Positions 46,970-58,026 of a stretch of 64,000 nucleotides of DNA are shown here, in pieces. Within the stretch, counting starts at the first letter, position 1; every line of letters starts with the position of its first letter. The position numbers and the translations under genes are program-made. The notes beneath the pieces were generated by a model. That model was given only the letters and a program-made list of their open reading frames with translations. It was not told where the DNA came from and did no database searches. The stretch is taken from assembly GCA_021292165.1 (NCBI GenBank), contig CM037880.1, positions 139,998,564 through 140,062,563 on the forward strand. Direction: 5' to 3'. Origin of the DNA: Shinisaurus crocodilurus (lineage: Eukaryota > Chordata > Lepidosauria > Squamata > Shinisauridae).

Positions 46970-47136
46970 CAGGGCCGGTGCTACCATTAGGCCAACTAGG
47001 CAGCTGCCTAGGGCGCAAGGCTAAAGGGGGTGCCAGAAACGCCTTGGGAAAAAAAAGACAGCGCTCTCAAGTGGGAAGGGGGGGCGCTAAATATCTGATC
47101 TTGCCTAGGGCACCAAACTGCCTTGCACCGGTCCTG
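46970..47136. mobile_element. hAT MITE, CAGGGCCGGTGC family, inside integrase
   Basis: 167 bp, ends CAGGGCCGGTGCTACC and CACCGGTCCTG, perfect 8-bp TSD CCGCCAAG at 46962-46969 and 47137-47144. Very similar to the 13131-13287 copy. It interrupts the integrase frame, so it is younger than the gypsy insertion or was carried in its parent copy. Confidence 0.96.
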
Positions 47137-47696
47137 CCGCCAAGCCGTACTGCAGCTGGCCCACGATGTAGCGTGGGGGGGCCACTTGGGACAGAAACGG
47201 ACATTAGCCAGAGTGACAGAAGGGTTTTACTGGCCCATGGTGGCGAATGAAGTCCAGGAACATTGTCGATCCTGCGATGTCTGCCAGCAGATGGGACATA
47301 ATCGGGACCACCCGAAAGCCCCCCTTCAACCCCTACCCATTGTGGGCACACCTTTTGAGAGGATAGGGTTGGACATTATGGGACCCTTGAATCCCCCCAC
47401 CAAGAAGGGGAAGAAGTTTATACTGACTGTTGTTGACTTTGCCACTTGTTATGCCAAGGCTTTCGCCCTAGCCTCCATCTCCGCTACCAGCCTGGCTAAG
47501 ACTCTCCTCTCTCTTTTTGCCCGCCTAGGAATGCCCCACACAGTGGTTTCAGACTGTGGCATGGGATTCGTGTCCAAATTGTTTAAAAAGATGTGGGAGT
47601 TGGGGTGTGTGGAGCATCTGACTTCGGTGCCATATCACCATGAGACTAATGGGCTGGTGGAGCGGTTCAATCAGACTTTGGAGGAAATGATCTGAG

Positions 47697-48234
47697 GCCT
47701 ACACAGGCTTTCAATCCTTCGAACTCTGCCTGGCAAGCGGCCGACCAATGGACCTTGACGGGCTGCCGCTTTTTACACAAATCTGTCAGAGGGGCGGCTA
47801 GCTGGCTAAAGTGGGGCACAAATTTACGATAGTAGCCAGCCAGCCCTAAAAAAGCTTGCACCTGTTTCTTCATCTGGGGCTGGGGCCAGGTGAGGACCAA
47901 CTCGATTTTTGCCTCTAGGGGCTTAACACGACCTCCCCCCACCCTGTGCCCTAGATACTCTACCTCCCCCCGCCCCACCTGACATTTCTTAGCCTTCACA
48001 GTCAGCCCGGCTCCCTGAATTCTCTGAAATACTTGGTGGACATGCTGCAAATGTTGTTCCCAGGTGGAGCTTAAAATGACGATATCATCCAAGTACGCAC
48101 AGGCGAACTCCCCCAACCCATTTAGCATTCCATTCACCAGCCTTTGGAAGGTAGCCGGACTGTTCCGGACTCCGAATGGCAGGGTGGTGAACTGAAATTA
48201 ACCTAGATGGTCACAAATGCGGATTTCAACGCGG
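47697..48234 (-). pseudogene. Inverted reverse-transcriptase segment within integrase
   Basis: Its minus-strand translation is 145-150 residues of gypsy RT, from just before YLDDIVILSS through GYYRKFVPHFSQL. It corresponds to about 49263-49795 of the same element in inverted orientation, with clear amino-acid differences (YLDDIVILSS here, YLDDIAIFSS there), so it derives from another family member. It replaces a short piece of the integrase. Confidence 0.92.
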
Positions 48235-48790
48235 GACTTGGGACCAAGCTCTCCCCTACCTGTTGTTCGCGTACCGGAACTCCCCCCAGGAGAGCCTGGG
48301 ATTCTCCCCCAACGAATTGATGTTTGGGAGGGAGCTACGGGGACCTTTGGCTCTTTTGCGGGCGGAATGGGAGGGGTTGCAGCAGAGCCTTCCATGCTGG
48401 TTCATGCCTTCATGCAACATCTCCAAACTGTCCTACAGGAGGTGCGGGAGACTGGCACAGCAGCATCTCGGAGCCGCGCAAGAATGGCAGAGCGCGTGGT
48501 ACAACCGGATGGCTGTGCCACGGACTTTTGAAGTGGGGGACCAGGTGCTGGTACTGCGCCCCCAGAAAATGGACAAATTGTGTTTGAAATGGGAGGGTCC
48601 GGGGACCGTCATTGGAAGGTCGGGGGAGGTGAACTATCAAGTGGCTTTTCCGGGGCAGCCGGGGAGGCAAAGGATATTTCATGTAAATATGTTAAAGTTG
48701 TATGTGGAACGGGGGACGAAGGTGGGGGGCGTACAGGAATGTGTGGATCAAGAAACCTCTGACGGGGATTTGTTGGCAGAATGGAGGGGA

Positions 48791-49720
48791 GGGGGAGGGA
48801 TGGATGAGATCAAATTGTCTCCCTCCCTGTCCGAACAGCAGCAGAGACAAATTACCCAGGTCCTAGAGGACTTCCAGCCTATGTTTTCCGACCGCCCGGG
48901 ATGCACTACTCTCGTGAAACATACCATTGAAACGGGGAATAGCCCCCCTATACAGTCCCTACCCTACCGGGCAGTAGGGTCCCATGCCCAGGTCATTGCA
49001 GATGAAGTCCAAGCCATGTTAGATCTTGGAGTCATTGTACCCAGCTCTAGCCCCTGGTCCTCTCCTATAGTGTTGGTAGCCAAGAAAGATGGGGGGGGGG
49101 GTTCGGTTCTGTGTAGATTATCGGAAAATTAACAAAGTGACTGTCGCTGATCCATACCCCATCCCAAACATGGATGTGCTGTTGGAACGGCTAGGGGGAG
49201 CCAAGTACATCACTACCCTGGATCTGACTAAGGGTTATTGGCAAGTTCCCCTCGATCCGGATGCCGCGTTGAAATCTGCATTTGTGACCCATCTAGGTTT
49301 ATTTCAGTTCACCACCCTGCCATTCGGAGTCCGGAACGGTCCGGCTATGTTCCAAAGGCTGGTGAATGGAATGCTAAATGGGTTGGGGGAGTTCACCTGT
49401 GTGTACTTGGATGATATCGCCATTTTCAGCTCCACCTGGGAACAACATTTGCAGCATGTCCGCCAAGTATTTCAGAGAATTCAGGGAGCCGGGCTGACTG
49501 TGAAGGCTAAGAAATGTCAGGTGGGGCGGAGGGAGGTAGAGTATCTAGGGCACAGGGTTGGGGGAAGTAGTGTTAAGCCCCTAGAGGCAAAAATCGAGAT
49601 GGTCCGCACCTGGCCCCAGCCCCAGATGAAGAAACAGGTGCAAGCTTTTTTAGGGCTGGCTGGCTACTATCGTAAATTTGTGCCCCACTTTAGCCAGCTA
49701 GCCGCCCCTCTGACAGATTT
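48791..49720 (+). pseudogene. Reverse transcriptase, one frameshift
   Basis: Begins after the integrase C-terminus with SEQQQRQITQVLEDF. Motifs in order: IVLVAKKDGG (49070), VDYRKINKVT (49118), TLDLTKGYWQVPL with the first catalytic Asp, LPFGVRNGPAMFQRL, YLDDIAIF with the Asp pair (about 49410), and FLGLAGYYRKFVP. The frame changes at the G11 run 49091-49101. All three catalytic aspartates are present. Confidence 0.92.
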
Positions 49721-50226
49721 GTATAAAAAGCGGCAGCCCGTCAAGATCCAGTGGTCGGCCGCTTGCCAGGCAGCGTTCGAAAGATTGAAAGCCTGCTTGA
49801 TGGCAGCCCCTGTGCTGCAAGCGCCTGACTTTGAAGCCCCCTTCGTCCTGCAGACGGATGCCTCAGAAGCGGGAATGGGGGCCGTCTTGCTGCAGGAACG
49901 GCCAGGGCAAGGGCTATGCCCTGTCGCCTACTTGAGTAAAAAAACTTTTGCCCCGGGAGCGGAACTTGGCCACTGTCGAGAAGGAATGCTTGGCGATAGT
50001 ATGGGCAGTGACCAAGCTTCGCCCCTACCTTTGGGGATGCCGGTTCTTGTTGCAGACTGACCATTCCCCCTTGTGTTGGCTGGATAGGGTGAAAGGATCC
50101 AACCAGAAGTTGCTGCGGTGGAGCTTAGCCCTGCAGGATTTTGATTTTTCAGTAGAACACATCAAGGGCAAGGACAATATTGTGGCAGATGGGTTGTCCC
50201 GGGCTTTCTCAGTGGGAGACAGTTAG
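49721..50226 (+). pseudogene. RNase H domain, one frameshift
   Basis: LQTDASEAGMGAVL carries the first acidic residue, VEKECLAIVWAV the second and LQTDHSPLCWL the third, with KGKDNIVADGLSR at the end. The frame changes at the A7 run 49938-49944. A stop at 50224-50226 closes pol. No integrase follows, which confirms the unusual domain order. Confidence 0.9.
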
Positions 50227-50265
50227 ATAGGGATTGGGGTGGTGGACCCCAATGCCATCTTTTTC

Positions 50266-50277
50266 CAAAGGGAAGGG
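50266..50277 (+). other. Polypurine tract of the gypsy element
   Basis: AAAGGGAAGGG lies immediately before the TGTGGAG start of the 3' LTR. Confidence 0.85.
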
Positions 50278-51046
50278 TGTGGAGAAAGCCTGACACGAAC
50301 ACACACACACACACACACACACCGGTCTCCTTCCAAGGGAGGGGGGCGAGGAAGAGAGATTGAGTTACAGGGAAGCAGCCAGAAGGACCGGCATCCCAAC
50401 AATGGAGAGTCTCGGTTGAATTCCACAAAACCCAGGAAAGGACCATCAAGACCATCAAACTATCAGGGCAGTCTCAAAGAGCTGTAAAATACCCAACACG
50501 TCACCTTCTTCCCGGGCAGGAATAAGCCCACCTGACACGAAGGGGCAGGCATAAGCCCCCACCTGACCGCGAGGGCGGGGAGAGCGGGAACCCAGGGGTA
50601 GAAAACCCCTCTCCCCTCCTTTTGGGGGTTGTTGGGAACACGGGGTACTTTGATCAAGATTCGTCCTCCAGCGGCGGCTGGAGTAAGCTGTTCTCTTCCC
50701 CGGATCGGACAGACCCGGAGTCAGGCTGAAATTGACTAGCGTAAAGTCTTTAGTCTAAGGTAACTGACTAATCCCAATGCGCTAGCCTGGGAGCCTGTTC
50801 ATTGATAAACTTGGGGATCACGTCAGGTCATGTTGACGTTATAGTATTCCTAGAAAGCTGTTAGTTCCGCTCCATATATTGTGTAAGTAAATAAAGCCTT
50901 ATTTGGTCATACAAAGGGCTGGAGTTTCCTCTTGTGTGTGCAAACCTCCTAGTCAGTTTCACCTGCTTGTACGGGCTGTAACTCAGTGCCGGTTAACCCG
51001 TTAAGCGCCGAACTCACGCATAGGACCCGGGTGCTGGTCCTTCACA
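50278..51046 (+). repeat. 3' LTR of the gypsy element
   Basis: 769 bp, same ends as the 5' LTR. AATAAA at 50890-50895. Has an extra 'gaccatcaa' repeat near 50447. Confidence 0.93.
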
Positions 51047-51248
51047 ATATATATATACACATATATAATTCCTACAGTCCTGGTGAAGCCAATAGATTTG
51101 GTAACTATTCAAAAGAGAAGAATGTGCTGGACAGACATTTGCCAATAGTTGCTGAACAAAAAGATTGCAGCCAAGAGAAACCCATCTTGGATAGAAAAAG
51201 ATTTTTTTCCCTAGTAGGTTTACGGCACCAGCATTACTATTAGACAAT

Positions 51249-53668
51249 TTTTACCAAAAAAGTGTGAAAACACCACCATGATCAGAACTTTCTTTCATCT
51301 GTTTTAAAAATTTTTTTACCACTTTTTACAATGTATGTTGCAATATTAAGTTTATTGTATTAATATAAACTTTCAATAATCAAACTTTACAAATTCTTCA
51401 ATACTCATGCAGCAACATAGAGTCTTAAACATATATAATTATACAAATAACCAATGGTAATTACCCCCCTACAATTTCAGGGGTTTAGCATCCACCCAAC
51501 TTGCTGTATTGTGCTTTATAGAGTTAATGAAAATCTTCCTCTGTTTTTTCTTTTTCTTTATGGAGTCGCTGCAGCCTTTACTCTTATTTTTTTTAAATGG
51601 CCTTCAAGTAAGCCTTCCTCTCCGTTTTTTCTTTCTGAGTGGCTTAAAGCATTATTTCTCCTTAGAATGATTTCCAGAATCCTGATATTCACGCTATCCT
51701 CACTCATTTCCCCCCAACAAGAAACCGGTTTGGAATTCTTGTTTCGTGCATAATTGCCTTTATCAAGGGTCTGAAGGATAGTCGTGGGCTGTATCAGTAT
51801 CAATACATTGTTATCTTTTATGTGGGTTGCTATTACACTTAAATCCTCTCACAATACAAAGCACAATACAGCAAGTTGGGTGGATGCTAAACCCCTGAAA
51901 TTGTAGGGGGGTAATTACCATTGGTTATTTGTATACAGTAATACCTTGGATTACGAGTAACCCGGTGTGCGAGCATTTTGAAAGACGAGCAAAAATTTTG
52001 CAAAAATTTTGACTCGCTAAACGAGCGAGGTCTTGCAAAACGAGCACACCGGGTTACTCGCTGCCGGCTCTGGCGGCGCAGAGTGAGCGCCCACGCCTGG
52101 CCTCCGCAGCTCCCTGCCAGGGAGCCGGTAAAGCACTGCCGGCTCCATGCGTGGAGGCGCTCCCGCCGCTCCCCACCTTTTCTTTTCCAGCGGCGGCTCG
52201 CCTCTGTGGCGAGCCGCCCGCGCTGCCATACTCGGCCCCGTCGCATCCTGAAGCGGCTCCCTTTTCTCTTCTATGTGGCTCCCTTTTATTTTCCAGCGGC
52301 AGCTCGCCTCCCCTCAGCGAGCCACCCGCGCTGCCATCGCCTGGGAGTCGGCAAAGCGGCAGCGCGAGGCACACGCAGAGGGCACACTAGTGGGCAGCTC
52401 CATTCTTCGGCTTGTGCCTCCATTCAGCTCCCTGCCTGGGAGCCGGCCAAGCTTGCCATGCACCTCGCGCAAAGCGACAGCGCCAGGAGTCTCCAAGCAC
52501 CCCCGTGGAGGTGAAGCCGAAGGAGCCCCTGCCATCACTCCGTCTGTGTGCGCCTCGCGCTGCTGCTTTGCTGGCTCCCAGGCAGGGAGGCAGGCAAAGC
52601 GGCAGCGCGAGGGCAGCGCAGGAGCGAGCGACGGCCAGGACTCCTTCGCTTCACCTCCACGGGGTGCTTGGAGGCTCCTGGCTGCTGCCGCTTCTTTGCC
52701 TGCTTCCGAAGGCAGGGAGCCGAAGACGAATGGAGGCACAAGCCGAAGAATGGAGCGCTTTCTACCGTCGCAAGCAGCGCCCGCGCCGCCTGTGGTCCCG
52801 TCGCGTCACATCCGGCCCCGTCAATGATGGGACCGGATGTGACGCGACGGGACCACAGGCGGCGCGGGCAGCTCGCCTCTCCGTGAGCCGCCGCTTGCAA
52901 CGGTAGGAAGCAGCTGGAGCGGATCCACGCATCTCCCTGCGAGCGGCAAAGCACTTGCCGGCTCCCAGGCAGGGAGATGCACCTCGGGCGCCTCAAGGGA
53001 AGCTCCCGCCTCCTGGCTATGCGGCCTGCCGGCACAGCAATGCGAGGCGGCAGCCAAGCCCGGCCACGCCGCGCCTCCAGGGAAGCCCCCGCCTCCTGGA
53101 CACTCGGCCGGCGCAGCAGCGCAAGGTGGTGGCCAAGCCCAGCCGCGCCGTGCCTCAAGGGAAGCCCCTGCCTCCTGGACACTCCTGGCAGAGCGAGTGG
53201 AGGCAGGTGAGGTGTGGCTGGGACCCCGGGAGCCGGCACATCAAAGCGAGTTTCCCCATTAGAAATAATGGGAACTCCGCTGGTTCATTCCAGAACCATT
53301 TAATCACTGCTTTGCCGGCTCCCTTCATGGGGCAAAGCAGTGATTAAATGGTTGCGGAACGAATCAGCGGAGTTCCCATTATTTCTAATGGGGAAACTCG
53401 CTTTGATGTACGAGTATTTTGGATCACGAGCATGGTTCTGGAACGAATTATGCTCGTAATCCAAGGTATTACTGTAATTATATATGTTTAAGACTCTATG
53501 TTACAGCATGAGTATTGAAGAATTTGTAAAGTTTGATTATTGAAAGTTTATATTAATACAATAAATTTAATATTGCAACATACATTGTAAAAGGTGGTAA
53601 TTTTTTTTAAAAAAAAACAGGTGAAAAAAGTTCTGTTCACGGTGGTGTTTTCACACTTTTTTGGTAAA
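51249..53668. mobile_element. Long-inverted-repeat element split by a Tigger-like element
   Basis: The left arm 51249-51519 is the reverse complement of 51856-51935 plus 53475-53668; for example 'accaaaaaagtgtgaaaaca' at 51253 mirrors 'tgttttcacacttttttggt' near 53647. The loop is 51520-51855. Superfamily unknown. The right arm is interrupted at a TA by the element below. Confidence 0.85.
51936..53474. mobile_element. Tigger-like (Tc1/mariner) non-autonomous element, 1.54 kb
   Basis: Ends CAGTAATACCTTGGATTACG and CGTAATCCAAGGTATTACTG form perfect inverted repeats flanked by TA on both sides. The interior contains at least three strong hairpins (51962-52056, 52783-52865, 53239-53406) and a GC-rich middle. 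No transposase motif; Arg/Ala-rich frames on both strands are artefacts. Superfamily is inferred from TA duplication and terminus style. Confidence 0.85.
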
Positions 53669-54482
53669 ACTTGTATTTCCGTGATTCTCCTTTGGTGTTA
53701 GCTTACTATGAGACAATGGCAAGGACAAATAAAGGACAATTCTGTTAGTTGAATAGTTTAGTTTTGTATAATTCTGGAAAAAATAAATCACAGCAAAATC
53801 ATCCTCATCTGAAATTTTATCTGAAATAGTAGATGTTTTTATTACTTACTGAACATTTTGAAATAAAATAATCAATGGGAATATTCTTCCATATGGAAAG
53901 CTACATTTTAAAATGCATTTGAAACTTCAACAAGTTCTCGTTCTGCCTATGTTTAGAAAGATAAGTCAACAACAACAAAAAGGGAAATATTTTATGCCCA
54001 TTTTGGGATCTCCTCCCATTGATTTAAAATATTGTCCCTGGTTTCAGCCAGCACCTCTGCCCTTTTCTTGATGATCATATATATTCATGTTAAGCTATGA
54101 ATAAAATGACATGCATAAAAGAAGATATCTTAGAAATCTATGATTTAATCCTTTGTTTAATCTCTCAATTCCCATAACACTTTACTAGTGTGCCAGTCTC
54201 AGAACTATCTCCATTTATACATCAAGGCAGATTTTCTTGATATAAAACTCTCAGCTTCATCCTAGACTCAACAAAAACATCCATTTACAAGGAGAGATTA
54301 AAAAACATTAAGTCCACCATTGCTTTTTTCTGTCTGTCAGCATCTCTAAAGTATTTCTCATGTCTAGACACTGTCAGAGACCCATTGCTGATGCAATTAA
54401 AATAAACATAATCAACAAATATCCAGATTAATGTTGCCATTGCCTTAAAGATGGATGTATATTTTGTGCACATTCCCAATCA
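53669..54482. other. Unassigned intergenic sequence
   Basis: AT-rich with no recognised gene or repeat. Confidence 0.4.
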
Positions 54483-54722
54483 TGTGGCGTAGTGGTTAGA
54501 GTGTTGGGCTGGGACTTGGGAGATCCGGGTTCTAGTCCCTGCTCGGCCATGAAACTCACTGGGTGACTTTGGGCCAGTCACTGACTCTCAGCCTAACCTA
54601 CCTCACAGGGTTGTTGTGAGGATAAAATGGAGAGGAGGAGGATGATTATGTAAGCCGCCTTGGGTTCCTTGCAGGAAAAAAGGCGAGGTATAAATATAAT
54701 AAATAAATAAATAAATAAATAA
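54483..54722 (+). repeat. tRNA-derived CORE-SINE (MIR-like), complete
   Basis: tRNA head with A-box-like TGGCGTAGTGG and B-box-like GGTTCTAGTCC, a CORE block 'actgggtgactttgggccag', 'cacagggttgttgtgagg', an L2-like end 'gccttgggttccttgcagg' and an AAAT tail. The best copy of three in the window. Confidence 0.88.
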
Positions 54723-54890
54723 AGACAGTAACATCACAAGAACATCGTAGTCTGTGCAGTCTGCATGGATGAATTTCTTCTGTGACTGCAGGAGTGGCTG
54801 TGGACAAAACCTGTGGGAGATACTCCATTAGCAAATCATTTCCCCCCAAGCTGCTTTAACCAGTACATTTCCATGGAAAATCTGTCTGCC

Positions 54891-54891
54891 C

Positions 54892-54942
<51 letters not shown>
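54891..54942. repeat. (ATCT)n microsatellite
   Basis: About 13 units. Confidence 0.97.
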
Positions 54943-54944
<2 letters not shown>

Positions 54945-55035
54945 CTGTAAGAGCCCCTGGATGTTTCAGTGCATATATTAGTCATTTACTGTTGCACTAC
55001 ATTATGGGGTTTGTAGTCATAAGGCTGCATGAACA

Positions 55036-55130
55036 GTTACAGGGCAATCTCATGCATGTCTCCTCAGAAGTAAGCCTTGCTGAATACAATAGGGGTAAGT
55101 GTGCTTCCAGGTAAGTGTGCACAGCTGGGT
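55036..55130. repeat. Decayed CAATCCTA-family MITE fragment
   Basis: 'gggcaatctcatgcatgtct' and 'ctcagaagtaagcc' followed by 'ccaggtaagtgtgcac' match the family at 13764-13852. The right end is lost. Confidence 0.55.
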
Positions 55131-55354
55131 GCAGGGATCACATAGGGGAAGGGAGAAAGGCATTCTCCCCCAGTGATCCCAATGCAGGCCAGATTTTTGA
55201 CAGCTGCAGGGAAACAGCCATTTCCCAGGATCCCTGGGGCTTTTTTTTTTTTTTTAAATATTTTATTAAATTTTAAAACAATACAAAGAAAATAACATAC
55301 ACACATAACTAATATTGTGCTCCCATCACCATGGGACCAAACAATCCAATAACT

Positions 55355-56539
55355 CTATAATTGTTCATTATTCCAAAAATACAATATATCTTGACAGGGT
55401 AAACTCCCTTTCCCCCTTTTAAACACATATTCCAAAAATAAACCCCAAATATCCTTAAAATTATTTTTCTTTAATTGACCCCTTTTGCATTTAATATTAC
55501 AAGTCAACATATCATTCAAAGCCATATCCCATACTTCCTTATACCATTCAGTAATAGTGAAAACTTGCTGGATTTTCCATTTCCTTGCTATCATTAGTCT
55601 ACCTGCCGTTAACAAATTTATGATTAATTCTTTAACATTTTGTGAACCGATCACCTTTTCCGTTATTGTTAGCAAAGCTAGTTTAGGGCATACCTCTAAA
55701 TCAACTCCAACAATTTCTGATATTTCCTCAAAAATCATTTTCCAAAAATCCATTACATTTTTACAACTCCACCACATATGAGCATATGTACCCAATTCCT
55801 GACATCCTCGCCAACACATTGGAGAACATTTATTATCTATTCTATTTAATCTCACTGGGGTCAAATACCATCTCCAAATTAGCTTATAAAAATTCTCTTT
55901 AATTCTTATAGACATATTTTTCAATATTCGCCTATCCCAAATCTTATTCCACTCATCCTTTGATATTTCCTCTTCAAACTCTGTATCCCAAACTATTTTA
56001 AGATTTTCTGCTTGCTCTTCTGATTTCTGCAACATTTTATATAACATCTTTGTAAGACCCCTAGCTGATGCATTTCCTTCTACAAGTTCTCTAGACATAA
56101 CCACCTGCTCAAATGCAGTGAAATCCCTTTCATGCTCATGTCTCCTCTTCCATTTCTTACCCCATTGTACTAATTGAATTAAATTTAACCAAGAAATTCT
56201 TCCTGCCCCAACCCTATCAATTATTTGCTGTCTTGTCTCCATTTTTTCCAGCCAATCCATTAAAGTTATCACCTTTTTCTCTCTAAAAATTCGTTCTAAA
56301 TGTCTAACATTCTCGGGAAAATCTTCCATAACCACCACTGGAGTAAGCGGGGATATACCTGGTAAAAATATTTCCTTATTTCTACCCCAAATTTCTAACA
56401 TATTTTTTAAAAAGGGATTTTCTAATCTTTTTGTCATAATATGTCCTTGTTTTGTAAATAAGAATTTATCCACCCTATTACCCAATTCAAATGCTTCTAT
56501 TTCCCACCACATAAAATCTTTTCTAACAATAATATCCAT
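55355..56539 (-). pseudogene. L1 ORF2 C-terminal piece
   Basis: 394 codons in one frame after a break near 56600-56650. Contains a Cys/His cluster, CSPMCWRGCQELGTYAHMWWSC, split here as CSPMCWRGC...HMWWSC, typical of the L1 C-terminal zinc-knuckle-like region. Ends with TAA-type stop close to the poly-A tail. Confidence 0.88.
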
Positions 56540-56598
56540 GATATATCTAAGTTGATTAGCTATATAATACCATTTTAAATTAGGGAGACCAAGTCCCC

Positions 56599-58026
56599 CT
56601 ATTTTTTGAGCTTTATACCATCTATTCTTAGTAATCCTTGATTTTTCCCCCCATTACAATAGCTATTTAACATTACTTGCCACTCTTTAATTTCTTTCTC
56701 TGATATCTTATATGGTATCATTCTAAATAAAAAATTAAACTTCGGTAAAATCTTCATTTTAATCAAAGCTATCCTACCAAACCACGATAATCCCAATTTT
56801 TTATAATCCTCTATTTGATTTTTAACTTCATCTTTTAGTTTTTTAAAATTACATTCCCCTATTTTATCCAAATCTTTTAATATATCAATACCTAAATATT
56901 TAATTATATTTTGTATCTTTATATCCACTCCCCTTTGTTTAAATCCCCTTTCCTCCAGTTTACTATAATTAAATGTCATTATCTCCGATTTATCCCAATT
57001 AACTTTTAACCCTGTTACTTCTCTAAATTCATCTAAATGTTTCTCTATCCAATCCCAATTTTCTATAGGCCGTTCTAATGTTAACAAGATATCATCTGCA
57101 AAAAGGTTTATCTTACATTTGGTCTCTATTCCTATCCCCAATAATTTCTTCTCCTGTCTTATCGAATTCGCTAACAATTCCATAACTAACACAAATAATA
57201 CTGGGGAAAGGGGACAACCCTGTCTAGTTCCCCGGCCTAGGCTAATAGTTTCTGTTATTCCATCGTTTACAATTACCGACGTGACATTATGAGTATATAA
57301 TTGGTTAGTAATACCTATAAATTTTTCTCCAAACCCCATAGTTTTTATTAACATCTTTAATGCAGGCCATTCCACACAATCAAAGGCTTTAAAAATATCC
57401 AATGCAAGAACCCCCGCTTTCAAATTATTTTTCTTTATTAAATAAATTATATTCAGAACCCTTCTTGTTAAATCTGCCATTTGTCTTCCTTGAATAAACC
57501 CACATTGATCTATCCCTATATACTTATTTAGAAAACTATTCATTCTTCTAGCTAAAATTGCTGTCAATAGTTTAGCATCTTGATTAATTAATGATATTGG
57601 TCTATAAGAACCTGGTTCTGCTAAATCCTTTCTTGGTTTCGGGATTAAAATGGTCAAGGACTGTTTCCATGACGGGGGGATCTCTCCCCCCTGTAAAATA
57701 TCATTAAACAACCGTTTTAACTTCGGAATTAACATTTTTTTAAAGACTTTATAATATTCCGCCCCCAGACCATCCAGTCCTGGCGTTTTCCCCTGTTTTA
57801 ATTTATTTATAGCACTTTCTATTTCAATTTCTGTGAATGGTTGCTCCATTTTCTCTCTATCTTCATCCTGGATTTTTATTTTTAAATTTTTCTCGATATA
57901 TCTTCTACTCTCAGCTTCCGACCATTTTCCTGCCTTATATAACTCCGTGTAATATTCATGAAAAATTTTCAATTTATCCTTTACTAGATTATATTCTTTA
58001 CCCCTCTTATCTTTAATCATCCCCAC
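56599..58026 (-). pseudogene. L1 ORF2 reverse-transcriptase piece
   Basis: 475 codons. Motifs in order: KTPGLDGLGAEYYK, SWKQSLTILIPKP, YRPISLINQDAKLLTAILA, LALDIFKAFDCV, GTRQGCPLSPVLF and the catalytic NLFADDILL. The palm is complete and its Asp pair intact. Frame breaks at both ends lie next to homopolymers: a T/C run at 56642-56652 and a T run at 58031-58051 (plus strand). Confidence 0.95.

Larger units (their letters stand above)
46641..48790 (+). pseudogene. Integrase, upstream of RT, doubly interrupted
   Basis: The N-terminal zinc domain (H-x6-H, CRSCDVC) lies at about 47145-47290. The catalytic core has GLDIMGPL (47365), VVSDCGMGF (47545) and NGLVERFNQT (47650), giving the D,D,E triad. 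The core ends at a stop at 47693-47695, where an inverted RT fragment begins. The reading resumes at about 48235 with YLLFAYRNSPQESLGFSPNE and a C-terminal domain to about 48790. The hAT at 46970-47136 lies just before the zinc domain. Confidence 0.88.
44069..51046 (+). mobile_element. Gmr1-like Ty3/gypsy LTR retrotransposon
   Basis: LTRs at 44069-44829 and 50278-51046, a tRNA-Leu-type primer-binding site and a polypurine tract enclose gag, protease, integrase, reverse transcriptase and RNase H in that order. Integrase before reverse transcriptase is the Copia-like order known in the Gmr1 group of Ty3/gypsy elements. The LTRs differ by roughly eight substitutions plus a 9-bp indel by eye, about 1%, so the copy is young. 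It is inactive as written: frame breaks, a hAT insertion (46970-47136) and an inverted RT segment (47697-48234). Flanks at the two ends ((TG)n and ATATAT) do not show a clean TSD. Confidence 0.93.

Noticed and set aside
44060..51056. Target-site duplication of the gypsy copy
   Set aside because: The left flank is (TG)n and the right is ATATAT; no matching 4-6 bp. The ends may have been altered by microsatellite slippage or recombination.
51978..53347. Frames up to 234 codons in the GC-rich block
   Set aside because: Lie inside the Tigger-like element, open on both strands, no transposase motif.
54483..54555. tRNA gene
   Set aside because: A- and B-box-like blocks belong to the head of a CORE-SINE; no cloverleaf with a clear anticodon arm and acceptor stem.
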